The notes under the pieces are model-generated. The model was not told where the DNA came from. It did no database searches and was given only the letters and a program-made list of their open reading frames with translations. Both the position numbers and the translations under genes were made by a program. Positions 12,001 through 17,517 of a stretch of 25,958 nucleotides of DNA are shown piece by piece. This DNA is from a virus. Within the stretch, counting starts at the first letter, position 1, and each line of letters opens with the position of its first letter. The stretch spans positions 1 to 25,958 of the IMG/VR virus record IMGVR_UViG_3300020394_000844. One strand, written 5' to 3'.

Positions 12001-12591
12001 AATAAATCTTTTATCATCTTTGAATCTAGTTGGAATTACATAGTTTCCACTAAAAGTAACAACCATGCCATTTTTTAATACTGTACCTTGAGGTGTTGTG
12101 TAAGACTTTTTACCTAAAATATCTTTTTCAATATTGATAGGATTTGTACTTGTGCCTGAAACAATAACTGGTGTAGGTCCTGCAGGACTCCAAAAGTATT
12201 CTTGATAATTTATAAATTTGTCAACGTTAATTGGAGGCATAAATGAATATGCCTGTGTATCAAACAATGTGTTTTGATTTTTTGTATCTACACCATAACT
12301 TTTTAATACATTGATGTAATCCTCATAAAACATCAAGTTGGTGTTTAAACCTGTTTCTTGGTCAATACTGTTTACTACGGGTTCTAAACTAAACTTATCT
12401 CTGTCAGCAGTAGGTTGAAGGATATATGTATCTGTTGCTGTAAATAGGTCTTCGTCTTTTTTACCTATGTACGCAGATACACTTTCAATATTTGCTTTAC
12501 TGAATAGTTGCTCGACTGTAGTATCAAAAAAGTTTTTGATTACAGGAGTCTGATGGGTAACCGGTAATTTTGTATATTTTTTTTCAGCCAT
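1..12591 (-). CDS. giant virion structural protein, YHYH-domain baseplate/adhesion type (3' end outside window)
   Basis: I read every triplet of this frame from ATG 12591 to base 1 and found no stop, so at least 4,197 codons are present and the gene runs off the left edge. It starts 5 nt after the gp6 stop, where T4 has gp7, and belongs to the gp25-gp6 operon. Visible parts in order: an N-terminal segment with MPPINVDKFINYQEYFW (about residues 118-135); MVRGHDGSKSVAVGDVHDYI (978-997); RPHTHPWEMLGFVRKPSWW (1099-1117); a YHYH domain (about 1298-1464); a long series of beta-rich, Asn/Thr/Ala-rich stretches, including EPGYGYTINPSVTV (about 2177-2190); a helix plus proline linker (3578-3677); a Cys/His cluster; and two Ig/Calx-beta-like modules (3924-4157). 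T4 gp7 is about 1,030 residues, so a simple gp7 orthologue is unlikely. A baseplate or host-adhesion protein of marine T4-like phages (sometimes annotated VrlC-like, from memory) is the best reading. Coding is certain; function is inferred. Confidence 0.93.
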   Translation of the reverse strand, partial: MAEKKYTKLPVTHQTPVIKNFFDTTVEQLFSKANIESVSAYIGKKDEDLFTATDTYILQPTADRDKFSLEPVVNSIDQETGLNTNLMFYEDYINVLKSYGVDTKNQNTLFDTQAYSFMPPINVDKFINYQEYFWSPAGPTPVIVSGTSTNPINIEKDILGKKSYTTPQGTVLKNGMVVTFSGNYVIPTRFKDDKRFIVEGVGEGIILHNKEQNFATVFSTEDYIPYDQTIIDPNNDTLINDTKFLSGGLVGVTNYISTDGTWPTPDYTEDQVDATTRQKLWDGYVAPVGSFLRYVAGGVGAFDTMPYDSDNTQENTDYIVMQRASKDNNVWSRINFWHHKQNFLDVGDQLPAKDKRAIRPIIEFDRDIELYNFGTLGKFAVEISAEGSNKSEVLGRPNGSTIDDVTLQVGNFIMFPGEETNVAQHVYLIGTDGSENVTLTRKPADNNPAGAVDGDSNFVPYTAAVGDVITVKFGARYTGIEYYWSGIDWKKGQQKSKINTPIKFNLYDKNKVALDNDSTYPSSTFVGNEIFGYTKATTNTTEDPVLGFPLEYKNFNNFSEISFTNYIDDYFYSYVPFGGTAKSQIQGYLYYKKIEQNGDITFDTAWRPLKEDLKQKVEDRYVIKDADVSNEKTLFHISAVPKNSDSNELGLVEKSIRVYVNGVRKTDFSYDASQVAIKFASFTFSKLDIIDIFTETVTGFVESSKTNGRYNVAKSWHSNLDNVDLLTVSQPEYLEHFKNFVENQEDITGDPLGGNNFDNISKDLKYADTLIQSDDDLQLSAFLFSNDKFNIKDSIDFCAEEYVKYKNRLKKEIVKFVDNNDYSNMSYGEMLELVLENVIAFNQGKNVFNDTFMAAFGDQYIEEKIVINNVLKKEYTLTNYLDLDKVENTIFVYDHDANNIEKLLCVDVDYSISSANGVVTITFDPSYVLTLGNTIKVRLYDTNRESTQTPPTPSVLGLYPLYYPEIINDTSFVEPIQMVRGHDGSKSVAVGDVHDYILLEFEKRVYNSTLQQFRNNDSLPDLNVTDIRPGRFRNTGRSRDEFYGLLRNNFNFYITRNEVDFVKNEFYQADNLFTWNYNYGTEKPAHWRGIYESCYDTERPHTHPWEMLGFVRKPSWWETQYGTDYSYPTNKAMWKDLEEGIIRQGNRENVTNDRYKENNPYRRIGLKFEIPVDASGNLLAPANIISTSSTTKTITWVETTSGTASASANTFIITDGLSVSEVGSNINITTNNIINHTTGTFPTTDNTNFIEDKELKYKVSLKPAQYNPANSSYANATTTGSSVKGIAVNGALITNANTGITHSDSTSWHYNALYRNEVSRDSKGGAPDSNNIYGYVQPSANVTGATGYSSTEHSPIIGWALDGFPIYGPYGYEDRGNVLTNIVRIESGYSLKTVNRDTIATGPGGLPTGEFIEDYEYSSNSHGLDQYNGRYGPTPEFPNGTYYYVATINADQTPAYPYTVGPSFADTPVDVTTNATGTTTLDTGTATYNLTSTLTTTYSANSSLTNKDWKYSDGAPVENAWKISEGYPFAVVQSLLLAKPGKFASVFADPRKIVRSSANTNHLLDKDTGRRLKSKNVKIHGEVNGNDVTTYTVGYTQFIDCFLRFQGLNTTGEFVRPFRSVNSKLGHKFGGYVDKDTMTVFSDSYSSTGNSSSLILPQEDIQVDVHVGPYSTTNDFTGVLITLTEDKKYKVEGYNSVKRFFEIEESNKVNGRLTEVSVGGEPADYANFDNTANYQQGTIVKSGFNFFQALKFAGKGVSVTDTTTWQRLSSLPMVNAAEATLYLDGTGKTLKVEYGTVYDTVNELFDFLISLGRKQSSMGYDFGEFNSEINDVNDWLYSGRQMLFWSIGNWSPGNTINLSPAAGGIKFSSKMGRVSKIIDVDQSQYSILDEEGKNIKATECEIIRDGQNLEIRPPEGKQIYGLILYTNEIEHAMTVSNKTIFGDTIYNDVLNQRQRRLKIKGKRTKNWNGTLTAEGYVITTDGLKPNFDTLAGDMGKYNEIGHVPVEKQVYEASRRQYGYNERKYLREFELTQDDQYDFYVGMIRSKGTKNSLEVLLNSEKVLVPGSVNVYDEWALKSGDFGDVDNFQTIDMKITDSEITNERQLIQIAYPEDTVSKVKEVEVLDRTTKFYQRPFLEIEPPPAEIPGSFEYGGGTTAQATVNIGADGRISDVTVTEPGYGYTINPSVTVIAAQLLTANITTQFLKPYAVSTSNVNVSALASASNILITDHFSANTNTEIDLSNVSTTEDVVTAINTTAGVNANIVASSVRTIAGNVESFYLTIKGDDFTLAESGAGNTLANVLNIESKRYQPRQRYSFETANSTAQNDVIVTVDGNATTGGTDWVFDAGSRTTIPVNSLLSGNVSQSYTFTPIDVSDGESTTDAIAADNLTIINGSYPHIDVEINGVKLPETNEEALFTITSNASANTSTINFLDVGALPNAPIQPNSKIEIIERGTIDLEDTYQGDLPGSSMNIKVQANDALAAKLEQMRTFEIYPDAKGDATLLIDVDDAERLPVRPTDMAEKGLWPTTSSVSYLGIVDSKYNTLPNAGYVSRYNVQYQAFDIYDFENLFDVTQLDSATQLPKEGNVVHFAKGEHEEFDVYRLSNTSSNVSYIEYDEGKGTTFLWTDNSLSNVILDGNELSNTSADYDHTKWYDYVLALKGKYILDPYHKELQTVEGNPVYVTDQLEVDHPVTRFVSEEKVAESFVEMGNITHTVPDVKSIKSIVPQLSGNIISATPVAIQNATQFARANVITATSNISIARSVEADPNTQIVFNNRLTFDIGSGEIEGVQLGDYLKFADSGGSNLNANVFQVARIKPEGKVSLYANATVLNGMTSIIPKSTLSFINFGKNREANANVDYAVQVVAKGHEFREGDNVVFNVNNLGGSAGTEFTIKDSRTDNTFFLESARFGTNTALNVITDSATLSHANTKIKITAVPNEMSTKGGSFPLGEHLQPGLSVKFIDTSGTELNGNSFIVDNVRREVTTVDQLTSATGVFANVTAPIIKTVESAVSNNTLVPVVDSTAIENNILTPVTPGMYMWTEDSIDPVEVKQVAFDLSNVGSEPVRIIRDANATANVITISNTDGISVGDKVLVSGVIDPSSNITVASISGSNITLSENIQSKTNILTPPSGSPEGTTIVNDDFSTFKIVLANGIEIRSDEALKFRHDGDGKVANVVLAEPVTLDMNSTVHFTRAQYEIPQLDGPEVTKEVIVFDIEPGTYTGGDLTEANLSYTINEGTEFSVDADLSSFPVGEKVKINAGGIYDSFTRTLRVTSNASANTFTTMQTKFEEPKQTYRVSANVSSNVTITVDQDTNTIAPGMQVEGTGIPTNTKIANIIGNTVFTVDNNVTITEGDDIKIYRTTFQDATFMSANTVITTREDHSFAIDGSDKLLGSNVQVYMMNPDYYNDTMKVVDIPTANTVVVDFPAFAHPYTTGGYTYLSRFDYEIYGTEAPGVTGNVDWTPFFVANHLGNIQLNNANVVTNAFPFHSVEQYLNDIADQMHTKAGMISSKGSFSIDIPYIDVGLNMNYNIMDTGSTSYPGFDAFPLFKGTQIYNPFDGTTNMAHHGPDLAKMQMDQAIRDHNAAIQMQQGMDQQRADLEAARQAQEQIVEPPIIVCPPQKVVEEPPKPTLTPQQIAAQALLAQMDFQAQYILPHQQEIVKPQAQYYVEAQGTQYDAAGGYSVGGPRNTGSGIEYGPGDQSYGSSEMVYNYETGEWESIPSGHKWTQGDVEYTMMSDGTIHGDNGTIWATTGTRISSNGMTGQLDGTYKDYGLTGLTDTGSKKPDPQLKAKFALFNKDYTPGFGPNQTYPGGGAGSSFSMGTSANRKDPYLKIEHADADCTTLIRHEHDFLEISRECVLDENGRNPEGIQHIKYQCQTHLHNAGNDSGCEYAASNGIYIEEHRGVAECTKPYGGYTSAQFSSSSVNEGASTVYTVRTDQHVEDGTKVTVNVSGSASLADSDLGTTSSFVMTINNQKATKTINFTADATTEGAETLIFTLAEFDDANNPTGKRKATLTINDTSLDPVPTYNNITISKNTLNENGGTVELQVTGEHLTDGATVVATVSGSGITRSDFTAGSDLNSNLQMTFTMSDQGGNVFVSDKKFIAAIADVTTEGNEAMTITLAGADSNGASAGLPNSVSATIKDTSLTPVPPYECVDYYLYHNSGPDPETTSFLCTSDVSKTHKLKFHFDMY
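121..495 (-). repeat. Ig/Calx-beta-like module 2 of the giant protein
   Basis: Residues about 4033-4157. It repeats module 1 position by position: NTLNENGGTVELQVTG, GATVVATVSGSG, SDFTAG, then ADVTTEGNEAMTITLAGAD, and ending ATIKDTSLTPVPPY. The two copies share the TTEGxE and DTSLxPVPxY signatures but differ at most other residues and at the DNA level, so the duplication is old or selected for diversity. After it the frame continues with a short Cys-containing stretch (ECVDYY, FLCTSD) to the window edge. Confidence 0.7.
496..822 (-). repeat. Ig/Calx-beta-like module 1 of the giant protein
   Basis: Residues about 3924-4032. Pattern in order: SSSSVNEG at the start, GTKVTVNVSGS, a SD followed by an M-T motif, ADATTEGAETLIFTLAEFD, and TLTINDTSLDPVPTY at the end. 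The NEG...TEGxE...TL...INDTS pattern is that of Calx-beta-type immunoglobulin-like folds, common in adhesins and phage decoration modules. It is the tandem partner of the module at 121-495. Confidence 0.7.
823..1100 (-). other. Cys/His-rich segment of the giant protein
   Basis: Residues about 3831-3923. Within about 80 residues there are five cysteines (contexts DADC, REC, YQC, SGC, AEC) and several histidines (HADADC, RHEHD, IQHI, QTHLH, EEH). Cysteine is rare in the rest of the protein. The pairing of Cys with HxH-type patterns suggests a metal-binding or disulfide-stabilised knob between the linker and the Ig-like modules. I do not recognise a named family. Confidence 0.55.
1561..1860 (-). 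other. Gln/Ala-rich helix and Pro-rich linker in the giant protein
   Basis: Residues about 3578-3677. The first part (MDQAIRDHNAAIQMQQGMDQ, then RADLEAARQAQEQ) is charged, Ala/Gln-rich and predicted helical or coiled-coil. It runs into a Pro/Glu-rich segment (PPQKVVEEPPKPTLTPQQ) and a second Gln/Ala stretch. This contrasts with the Thr/Asn-rich beta-type sequence on both sides. It could be a stalk or a flexible hinge that separates the body from the distal C-terminal modules. Confidence 0.6.
8200..8700 (-). other. YHYH domain within the giant structural protein
   Basis: Residues about 1298-1464 of the giant protein contain the run of motifs I associate with the YHYH family: WHYNAL near the start, then SPIIGWALDGFPIYGPYGYE, then LDQYNGRYGPTPEFPNGTYY followed by YVATI. 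The second half of the name-giving motif reads YYYV here rather than YHYV. The family occurs in secreted and surface proteins and in some marine phage structural proteins; its biochemical role is not settled. It is the clearest recognisable domain of the protein. Confidence 0.75.
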
Positions 12592-12596
12592 TAGTC

Positions 12597-15500
12597 TTAA
12601 TATCCACTTCCACCTCCACCGGAGCCGCCACTACCGCCGGAACCACTTCCGCCTGAGTAACTAGATCCGCCGGATCCACTTGTTGCACTTGTACCTGAAA
12701 TAGTATTATTTGTTACATCACTTGTTGAAGTTGTAGATGCTTGTGCAGTACCTTCTTCTTCTGTGTAGTTTCCATGATAGAATGTAATACCGTTTGGCAT
12801 GTAGAATGTTTTTCCAAAGAAATCATGTTGATGACTTGTTCCGTTACCTGCAAAGTTAGCCGCTTCTTCTGTCGGATATAATGGATAGTATCCATTAATT
12901 GCAAAAGGTCCAACTTCTGACGTTGGATTCTTGTATGACGTAAACGAAGGTGTAGCAGAGTTTGGTTTAATATTTTCTTTTGTAATTTTATCTACAATGT
13001 CAATATCATTAACTGTTGCTGTACTTAAGAACAGTTCGTCACTATCACATTTTACCTGGAATAAATCTCCAAATACACCTGATGCTTTCTTAGGAACAAT
13101 TACTATACTTCCTATTGTGTTACCTACTTCTTGATGTATATAACTACTGAGTTCTGTGAAGTAAAAAGTATCACCGAACTCCCAATTATCAATATTGAAA
13201 TATTTGTTTACTGCTTTAATAATATTTGTTTTAATTTCGTTATCACTTAAACTTGTGCCTGGCAATCTTACAACTTTAAATCTTGCTTGTAATTCTGCTG
13301 GGGCATCATCGCCGAATAACATTTTAAATCTACCACTCTTAAATAAAAGTTGGTCACTTGCTGATTTAAATGTTTCTAAATTTTGAAATTCTGTTTCAAG
13401 TTCTAGTGTACTAGGTTCTTCTGGGAACGGTGTACCTGGAACATTAAGATATGCTTTTACTTGCTCATAGTATGTGCTAGTTAGTACAAACATTTCATGT
13501 ACATTACTAATACTAGGATCAATACGTTGGTCATTGTTTGCAATGTGAGTCCACTTAAACAAAACATTATCTACTTTATCTTCTTTTGTGTTTTGCGTAA
13601 AACTCTTACCAACTTTTGCTCTGTGTGTAGAACTCTCATAGTGGTTTACTACTTGTAAATTTGTACTACTGTAAGACATTAAATATACTTTGCCTGTGTC
13701 TACAGCATAAACTTTTTTGTTATGTAATTTTCCAGCAGTATTATCAAAACCGTTCGATGCTCCAATGATGCTTTCTGATTTTACTAAAAAGTATTCATAA
13801 TCTGCAACATTATAATATGTTCCAGTTAGTCCTTCGGCATTACCAGTCGAATCACCTGCTATTCTTGTATAGTCAGTGCTAAAGTTTACACCTGGTTCTC
13901 TTCTTAAATCTAATATTCCTGCTTTTACAGGTTTTGTATATGTATATCCATCGAAACTGTTGAAATCTTCAAATAATACAATATCTTGTGGCCCAACAAA
14001 ATCCGAAAATTGAATTGGATTATCTGGACTGTCATCATTTGTTGAATTAAACGGTGTTACTTGTACTTTTCTTGCATCAGTATGTCCGTCTGAGTATGTA
14101 AAGTTTTTAACAGCCGCCCATGTAATAGGCTTATCTAATTTGTCCTTTGACCTTATATAATTAATGTTTATAACGTCTTTACTTGATAAACCACTGCTGT
14201 CTAAAGCATAGTGTCTATTTGTATCAAAATTTGTTACAACTAATGTACCTGTTTGTCCTGAAACATTTGCGTTTGCAACATAAATGTGACCTCCGCCCAT
14301 GTTAGCAATATTACCTGCTGTATATACTGTATTGTTATGCTTATAACTGATGTTACCGTTTGCATCTAAAATGTTATGACCAAATGTACTACTGGTAAAA
14401 TCGATGTTTATGCTATCTGGTAAACTATGTATTACACCTGTATTGTTTGCAATAGTAACGTTTATATTACTTGTAGAATCTGACGTGTCAAAATTTGTGC
14501 CTAAAGTAATATTGTAATTGTTTACAAATACATTAGCCGAAGAATCTGCGTTTCGGAATAGTCCAAAGTTAGTATTAACGTCTATCTCAACTTGGTCATA
14601 TTTTATACTTCTGGTTTTTAAAGGTATATCAGAGAATGTTACACCATCACTAGTTGAATACCATTTGTCTCCAATAAAGTCTGGAGTTGTTGATGTATCT
14701 CTCCACTCAAAAGTTTCTATACTGGTACCTTTTGTATTCATTGTTGGTAGTTCTAGTGTATCGTATTTTGCTCTACCTGTAAAACTATCTACAATTCTAT
14801 TTTCATTTATGTTGTAGAATCTTACATCTTCAAAACTTTCAAAAATGTATCTTGTTCCACGTAATTCTACGTTATATCTATATGATAATGTATCTATAGA
14901 TTCATATGTAAATTTTATAATCCAACTTCTGTCTCTTTGATTACCTGATGTGTCTTTTGCATTACCTACACTAAAAGTACTCTTAGAGTCTAAATTATTA
15001 TTGTTAATAATATAAAATAAATCAGCAGTTGCATCGTAACCTAAACCAAATGTTTGTTTACGTTCGATTGCTGTTTTAAGTCTTGCTTGTTCAACTTCGT
15101 AAAATCTTGTTCTTAATGTTGTAATAATTTCATTACCTAAAAATCCGTCTTTTACATTTTCACTAAGTCTAAAAGGACCATCTGCTGTTGTGCTTGAACT
15201 TACACGTCTACCATTGTCTCTAATAGAAACAATTTTTACCCATTGATATTTTGTTATATCATTTGGATCAACAAATTTTATTAAATGCCCTGGCTGTATT
15301 AATGCTAAATTTGGATTTGCTATATTAACGTCACTAACAGTACCTACATTAGTAAATGTCTCTGTTAAATATCCTGTATCGTTTCTGTCAGTTTTTGGTA
15401 ATGTATTCCATTTTATACCATACTGATCCAGTAAAAATTTATTTGGTTGTGTAGCCTTCCATTGGTCTCTAAAGTCACTGTACACAAAATCTTGTAATTC

Positions 15501-17060
15501 TAGATTTTTAAGATACAGCGGAAGTACTTTTTCAATTTGCTCAACAGCCGTATTGTTGTTGTCTATGATAAATGATCCTGAGCCTGAAATATTTTCTTTG
15601 TACAATGCACCATCTTCTGCAATTGACGTTGTAGTTTGGAATGTACTTGTAGGATCTGTAATATCAATATATCTACTATGCCCTGCATGTGTTCTATTAG
15701 TAACTTTTAATTTTTCTATGTTTGTGCTTTTTGCTAAAGGCAACACTTGATAATCTTGTGCTGACACCATTCTGTCTTGTGCATAAAAACTTTGTGGTGC
15801 TCTTTCTTTTATACCTGCTAATGTTTCTTCTGGCAATGCATTGTTGATTGCTACTTGCAATCTAGATGTAATTGTTAAGACATAACTTTCACCTCTTTGA
15901 TTTACATAAGGCACAGTTGTTACGACATCGCCGACATCATCTGGTTGTATGCTGTATCTTTCATTTGCACTTACTCTATAAAATGCTCTGTAGTTTCCAA
16001 CTGGAACATTTGCAAAGTTTCCATCTGCAAATTGTAATTCAATACCTTCTACTCCTACGTTTTGTATTGCATACAATAAAGGAGTGTTTTTTGCTAAAGT
16101 ATTAAATTGTAAAGTTTGTCCAACTGTATTTGGAATTTTTTGCCACTTTGTCAAAACTACATTTTGGTCACTTACTTGTTGGAAATAAACGTCCGTTTCG
16201 TTTATATTTTCTGCACCAATAAGTTGTCTTCTATTTTCTACAGGATCTTCAAAATTAAATTCTGCAGAGTTAAGAGTACCTTGTTTGAACATTAAGAAAA
16301 ATCCGTTATTGGTACTTGATAATCCTAAACCATCATTTCTATGAACAATACCAAAGTTATTAGTTGGATCAGGATGTTTTTCGTAAAAGTGACTGTTGTC
16401 TTCAAAGTCTGCATTTACAACTTCGAAGTCTCTACTAATACCGTTTATATTCTTTTTAAACTTGTAAACAAATGGCTGATTGATTGCAGTATTAATTTCA
16501 TATAAATCGGTAATAATTTTATTAATTGAACCTGTTTTTACAGGTTTACTAAATCTGTTGACATTACCAAATGCACTATTCATTATTGTAATGAATTGTT
16601 CGTATGCATCTGGATTGTTAGCATCGTTCCATGTGATAGTTCTGTTTCCAATTTGTGTACTGGCACTATCTGTTAATGGTTCTGTTGTTGAAATACTTAC
16701 TATTTTAAGCAAGCCACTAGCCGCAATATTTCTTTTTGGATTGTATCCTAATTGTCTTGCTAGTTTGAATACTGAGTCTCTTCTTTCTGCAGTTTCTAAA
16801 AAATTCTCTCTAGTATTAACATCCATCCTGAATGCAATACTTTGAGCCAAATATGCTAACAATTCTATGATAGCAATGAACTCAGAACTTTCAATGTAGT
16901 CGTTAAAGTTTTCTGGAAAGTTAGTCCTAATGTATTCAATCATTGCAGTACGAATTGTTTCAAAATCGTATGCTTGAAAGTTTACTTGGCTATATGCCTG
17001 ATAGGCTACGTCCCAATCTTCTGCCGCGAATAAATTGTTCTGTCTGTTGCTCAATGCCAT
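12597..17060 (-). CDS. 6: baseplate wedge subunit gp6-like, enlarged (1,487 aa)
   Basis: T4 gp6 forms the ring of wedge dimers that holds the baseplate together. The N-terminus (about residues 30-125) has the gp6-type pattern: an acidic-helical segment, IELLAYLAQSIAFRMDVNT, then RRDSVFKLARQLGYNPKRN. Near 1280-1330 lies a Baseplate-J-like C-terminal segment (NWEFGDTFYFTELSSYIHQE). T4 gp6 is about 660 residues, so some 800 residues of Asn/Thr/Ser-rich beta-type sequence are inserted between these parts. The C-terminus adds a module with YYPLYPTEEAANFAGNG and SHQHDFFGKTFYMPNG (about 1385-1425), then a Ser/Thr linker and a Gly/Ser tail (about 1457-1487). The ATG lies 2 nt after the gp25 stop, so translation is probably coupled. 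Identity rests on the termini plus synteny with gp25. Confidence 0.85.
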   Translation of the reverse strand: MALSNRQNNLFAAEDWDVAYQAYSQVNFQAYDFETIRTAMIEYIRTNFPENFNDYIESSEFIAIIELLAYLAQSIAFRMDVNTRENFLETAERRDSVFKLARQLGYNPKRNIAASGLLKIVSISTTEPLTDSASTQIGNRTITWNDANNPDAYEQFITIMNSAFGNVNRFSKPVKTGSINKIITDLYEINTAINQPFVYKFKKNINGISRDFEVVNADFEDNSHFYEKHPDPTNNFGIVHRNDGLGLSSTNNGFFLMFKQGTLNSAEFNFEDPVENRRQLIGAENINETDVYFQQVSDQNVVLTKWQKIPNTVGQTLQFNTLAKNTPLLYAIQNVGVEGIELQFADGNFANVPVGNYRAFYRVSANERYSIQPDDVGDVVTTVPYVNQRGESYVLTITSRLQVAINNALPEETLAGIKERAPQSFYAQDRMVSAQDYQVLPLAKSTNIEKLKVTNRTHAGHSRYIDITDPTSTFQTTTSIAEDGALYKENISGSGSFIIDNNNTAVEQIEKVLPLYLKNLELQDFVYSDFRDQWKATQPNKFLLDQYGIKWNTLPKTDRNDTGYLTETFTNVGTVSDVNIANPNLALIQPGHLIKFVDPNDITKYQWVKIVSIRDNGRRVSSSTTADGPFRLSENVKDGFLGNEIITTLRTRFYEVEQARLKTAIERKQTFGLGYDATADLFYIINNNNLDSKSTFSVGNAKDTSGNQRDRSWIIKFTYESIDTLSYRYNVELRGTRYIFESFEDVRFYNINENRIVDSFTGRAKYDTLELPTMNTKGTSIETFEWRDTSTTPDFIGDKWYSTSDGVTFSDIPLKTRSIKYDQVEIDVNTNFGLFRNADSSANVFVNNYNITLGTNFDTSDSTSNINVTIANNTGVIHSLPDSINIDFTSSTFGHNILDANGNISYKHNNTVYTAGNIANMGGGHIYVANANVSGQTGTLVVTNFDTNRHYALDSSGLSSKDVININYIRSKDKLDKPITWAAVKNFTYSDGHTDARKVQVTPFNSTNDDSPDNPIQFSDFVGPQDIVLFEDFNSFDGYTYTKPVKAGILDLRREPGVNFSTDYTRIAGDSTGNAEGLTGTYYNVADYEYFLVKSESIIGASNGFDNTAGKLHNKKVYAVDTGKVYLMSYSSTNLQVVNHYESSTHRAKVGKSFTQNTKEDKVDNVLFKWTHIANNDQRIDPSISNVHEMFVLTSTYYEQVKAYLNVPGTPFPEEPSTLELETEFQNLETFKSASDQLLFKSGRFKMLFGDDAPAELQARFKVVRLPGTSLSDNEIKTNIIKAVNKYFNIDNWEFGDTFYFTELSSYIHQEVGNTIGSIVIVPKKASGVFGDLFQVKCDSDELFLSTATVNDIDIVDKITKENIKPNSATPSFTSYKNPTSEVGPFAINGYYPLYPTEEAANFAGNGTSHQHDFFGKTFYMPNGITFYHGNYTEEEGTAQASTTSTSDVTNNTISGTSATSGSGGSSYSGGSGSGGSGGSGGGGSGY
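12600..12690 (-). other. Gly/Ser-rich C-terminal tail of gp6 with a local G+C spike
   Basis: The last 30 or so codons of gp6 encode almost only Gly, Ser and a final Tyr. Because Gly codons begin with GG, this stretch is far richer in G+C than its surroundings. The same GGAGGTGG bases lie about 20 nt ahead of the giant gene's ATG. The better-placed GGAAGTGG is also within gp6, so the tail may double as the ribosome-loading region for the next gene. Confidence 0.6.
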
Positions 17061-17062
17061 GT

Positions 17063-17434
17063 TTAAATCTCTTTGCTATCTTGTGTATATTCTATAAACA
17101 AGGTATCTTCATCTAAAAAAGGCTTTAATAATAATTGTACTTGAACTCTAATTGTGTGGTCTATTACTTGCGTAAATACACTTTCAATTTCAACTCTAGG
17201 ATCTTTCAAACAGATACGTTGAACTTCTTCTCTTACTTCTTGTTCAACATAATCGTCTAAAGGATTCATTATTAAGTCATAAATTGATGTACCATAATTA
17301 GGACGCATTACACGTTCGCCTTTTCTGGTATATAACTCATTGAGTAGGTCAGTTTTTACAGCCTCACCATTTGTTAATGTGTATGGTGGTCTAATCCTGT
17401 CCTTTGTACTAAAGCCTTTGTAAATGTTTGCCAT
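17063..17434 (-). CDS. 25: baseplate wedge subunit gp25
   Basis: gp25 is the small conserved wedge protein (GPW/gp25 family) that links gp6 to the sheath-proximal part of the baseplate. The 123 residues compare with about 130 in T4. The family core is visible at residues 38-50 (KGERVMRPNYGTS), followed by the acidic segment DDYVEQEVREEVQRIC, with a beta-strand half to the C-terminus. The gene is first in the leftward operon gp25-gp6-giant gene. There is no Shine-Dalgarno sequence: a late-type GATAAATA box ends only 6 nt before the ATG, so the late transcript may be leaderless or nearly so. Confidence 0.92.
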   Translation of the reverse strand: MANIYKGFSTKDRIRPPYTLTNGEAVKTDLLNELYTRKGERVMRPNYGTSIYDLIMNPLDDYVEQEVREEVQRICLKDPRVEIESVFTQVIDHTIRVQVQLLLKPFLDEDTLFIEYTQDSKEI

Positions 17435-17439
17435 ATCAA

Positions 17440-17447
17440 TATTTATC
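17440..17447 (-). promoter_or_regulatory. candidate T4-type late promoter for gp25 operon
   Basis: On the minus strand this reads GATAAATA, 7 of 8 matches to the T4 late -10 box TATAAATA used by gp55-RNA polymerase. The usual spacing puts the transcription start at about 17434, the A of the gp25 ATG. The same octamer, in the same orientation, precedes the other late operon at 24895. Confidence 0.6.
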
Positions 17448-17455
17448 TATGTCAG

Positions 17456-17471
17456 TTAAAACACGTTTTAA
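17456..17471. promoter_or_regulatory. inverted repeat upstream of the gp25 late promoter
   Basis: TTAAAACACGTTTTAA has perfect 7-bp arms around a 2-nt centre. It begins 8 nt upstream of the late box, about -22 to -37 from the predicted start. A related element (12 of 16 matches) lies at exactly the same distance from the other late box, at 24911. It may be an operator or activator site; this is inferred from position only. Confidence 0.45.
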
Positions 17472-17488
17472 TATAGCCAAAAAAAAGG

Positions 17489-17517
17489 TTGACTTTGGTA
17501 ATGTTTTACTACATAAT
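17489..17517 (+). promoter_or_regulatory. sigma70-type promoter for the three-gene plus-strand island
   Basis: The -35 box TTGACT (17489-17494) and -10 box CATAAT (17512-17517, 5 of 6 to TATAAT) are 17 nt apart. It fires rightward into the gene at 17568 and is divergent from the gp25 late promoter. The -35 sequence TTGACTT is shared with the gp55 promoter. Confidence 0.65.

Noticed and set aside
12600-12690. G+C-rich block as a sign of recent foreign DNA
   Set aside because: The composition is fully explained by a run of Gly codons in the gp6 tail.
16480-16845. Hydrophobic 121-codon plus-strand frame resembling a membrane protein
   Set aside because: It is antisense to the conserved N-terminal part of gp6; the hydrophobic look comes from complementing charged codons.
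17477-17498. Short CCAAA/TTTGG inverted repeat around the -35 box of the island promoter
   Set aside because: Arms of 5 bp in A/T-rich sequence are expected by chance and do not match the 9-bp repeat at the gp55 promoter.
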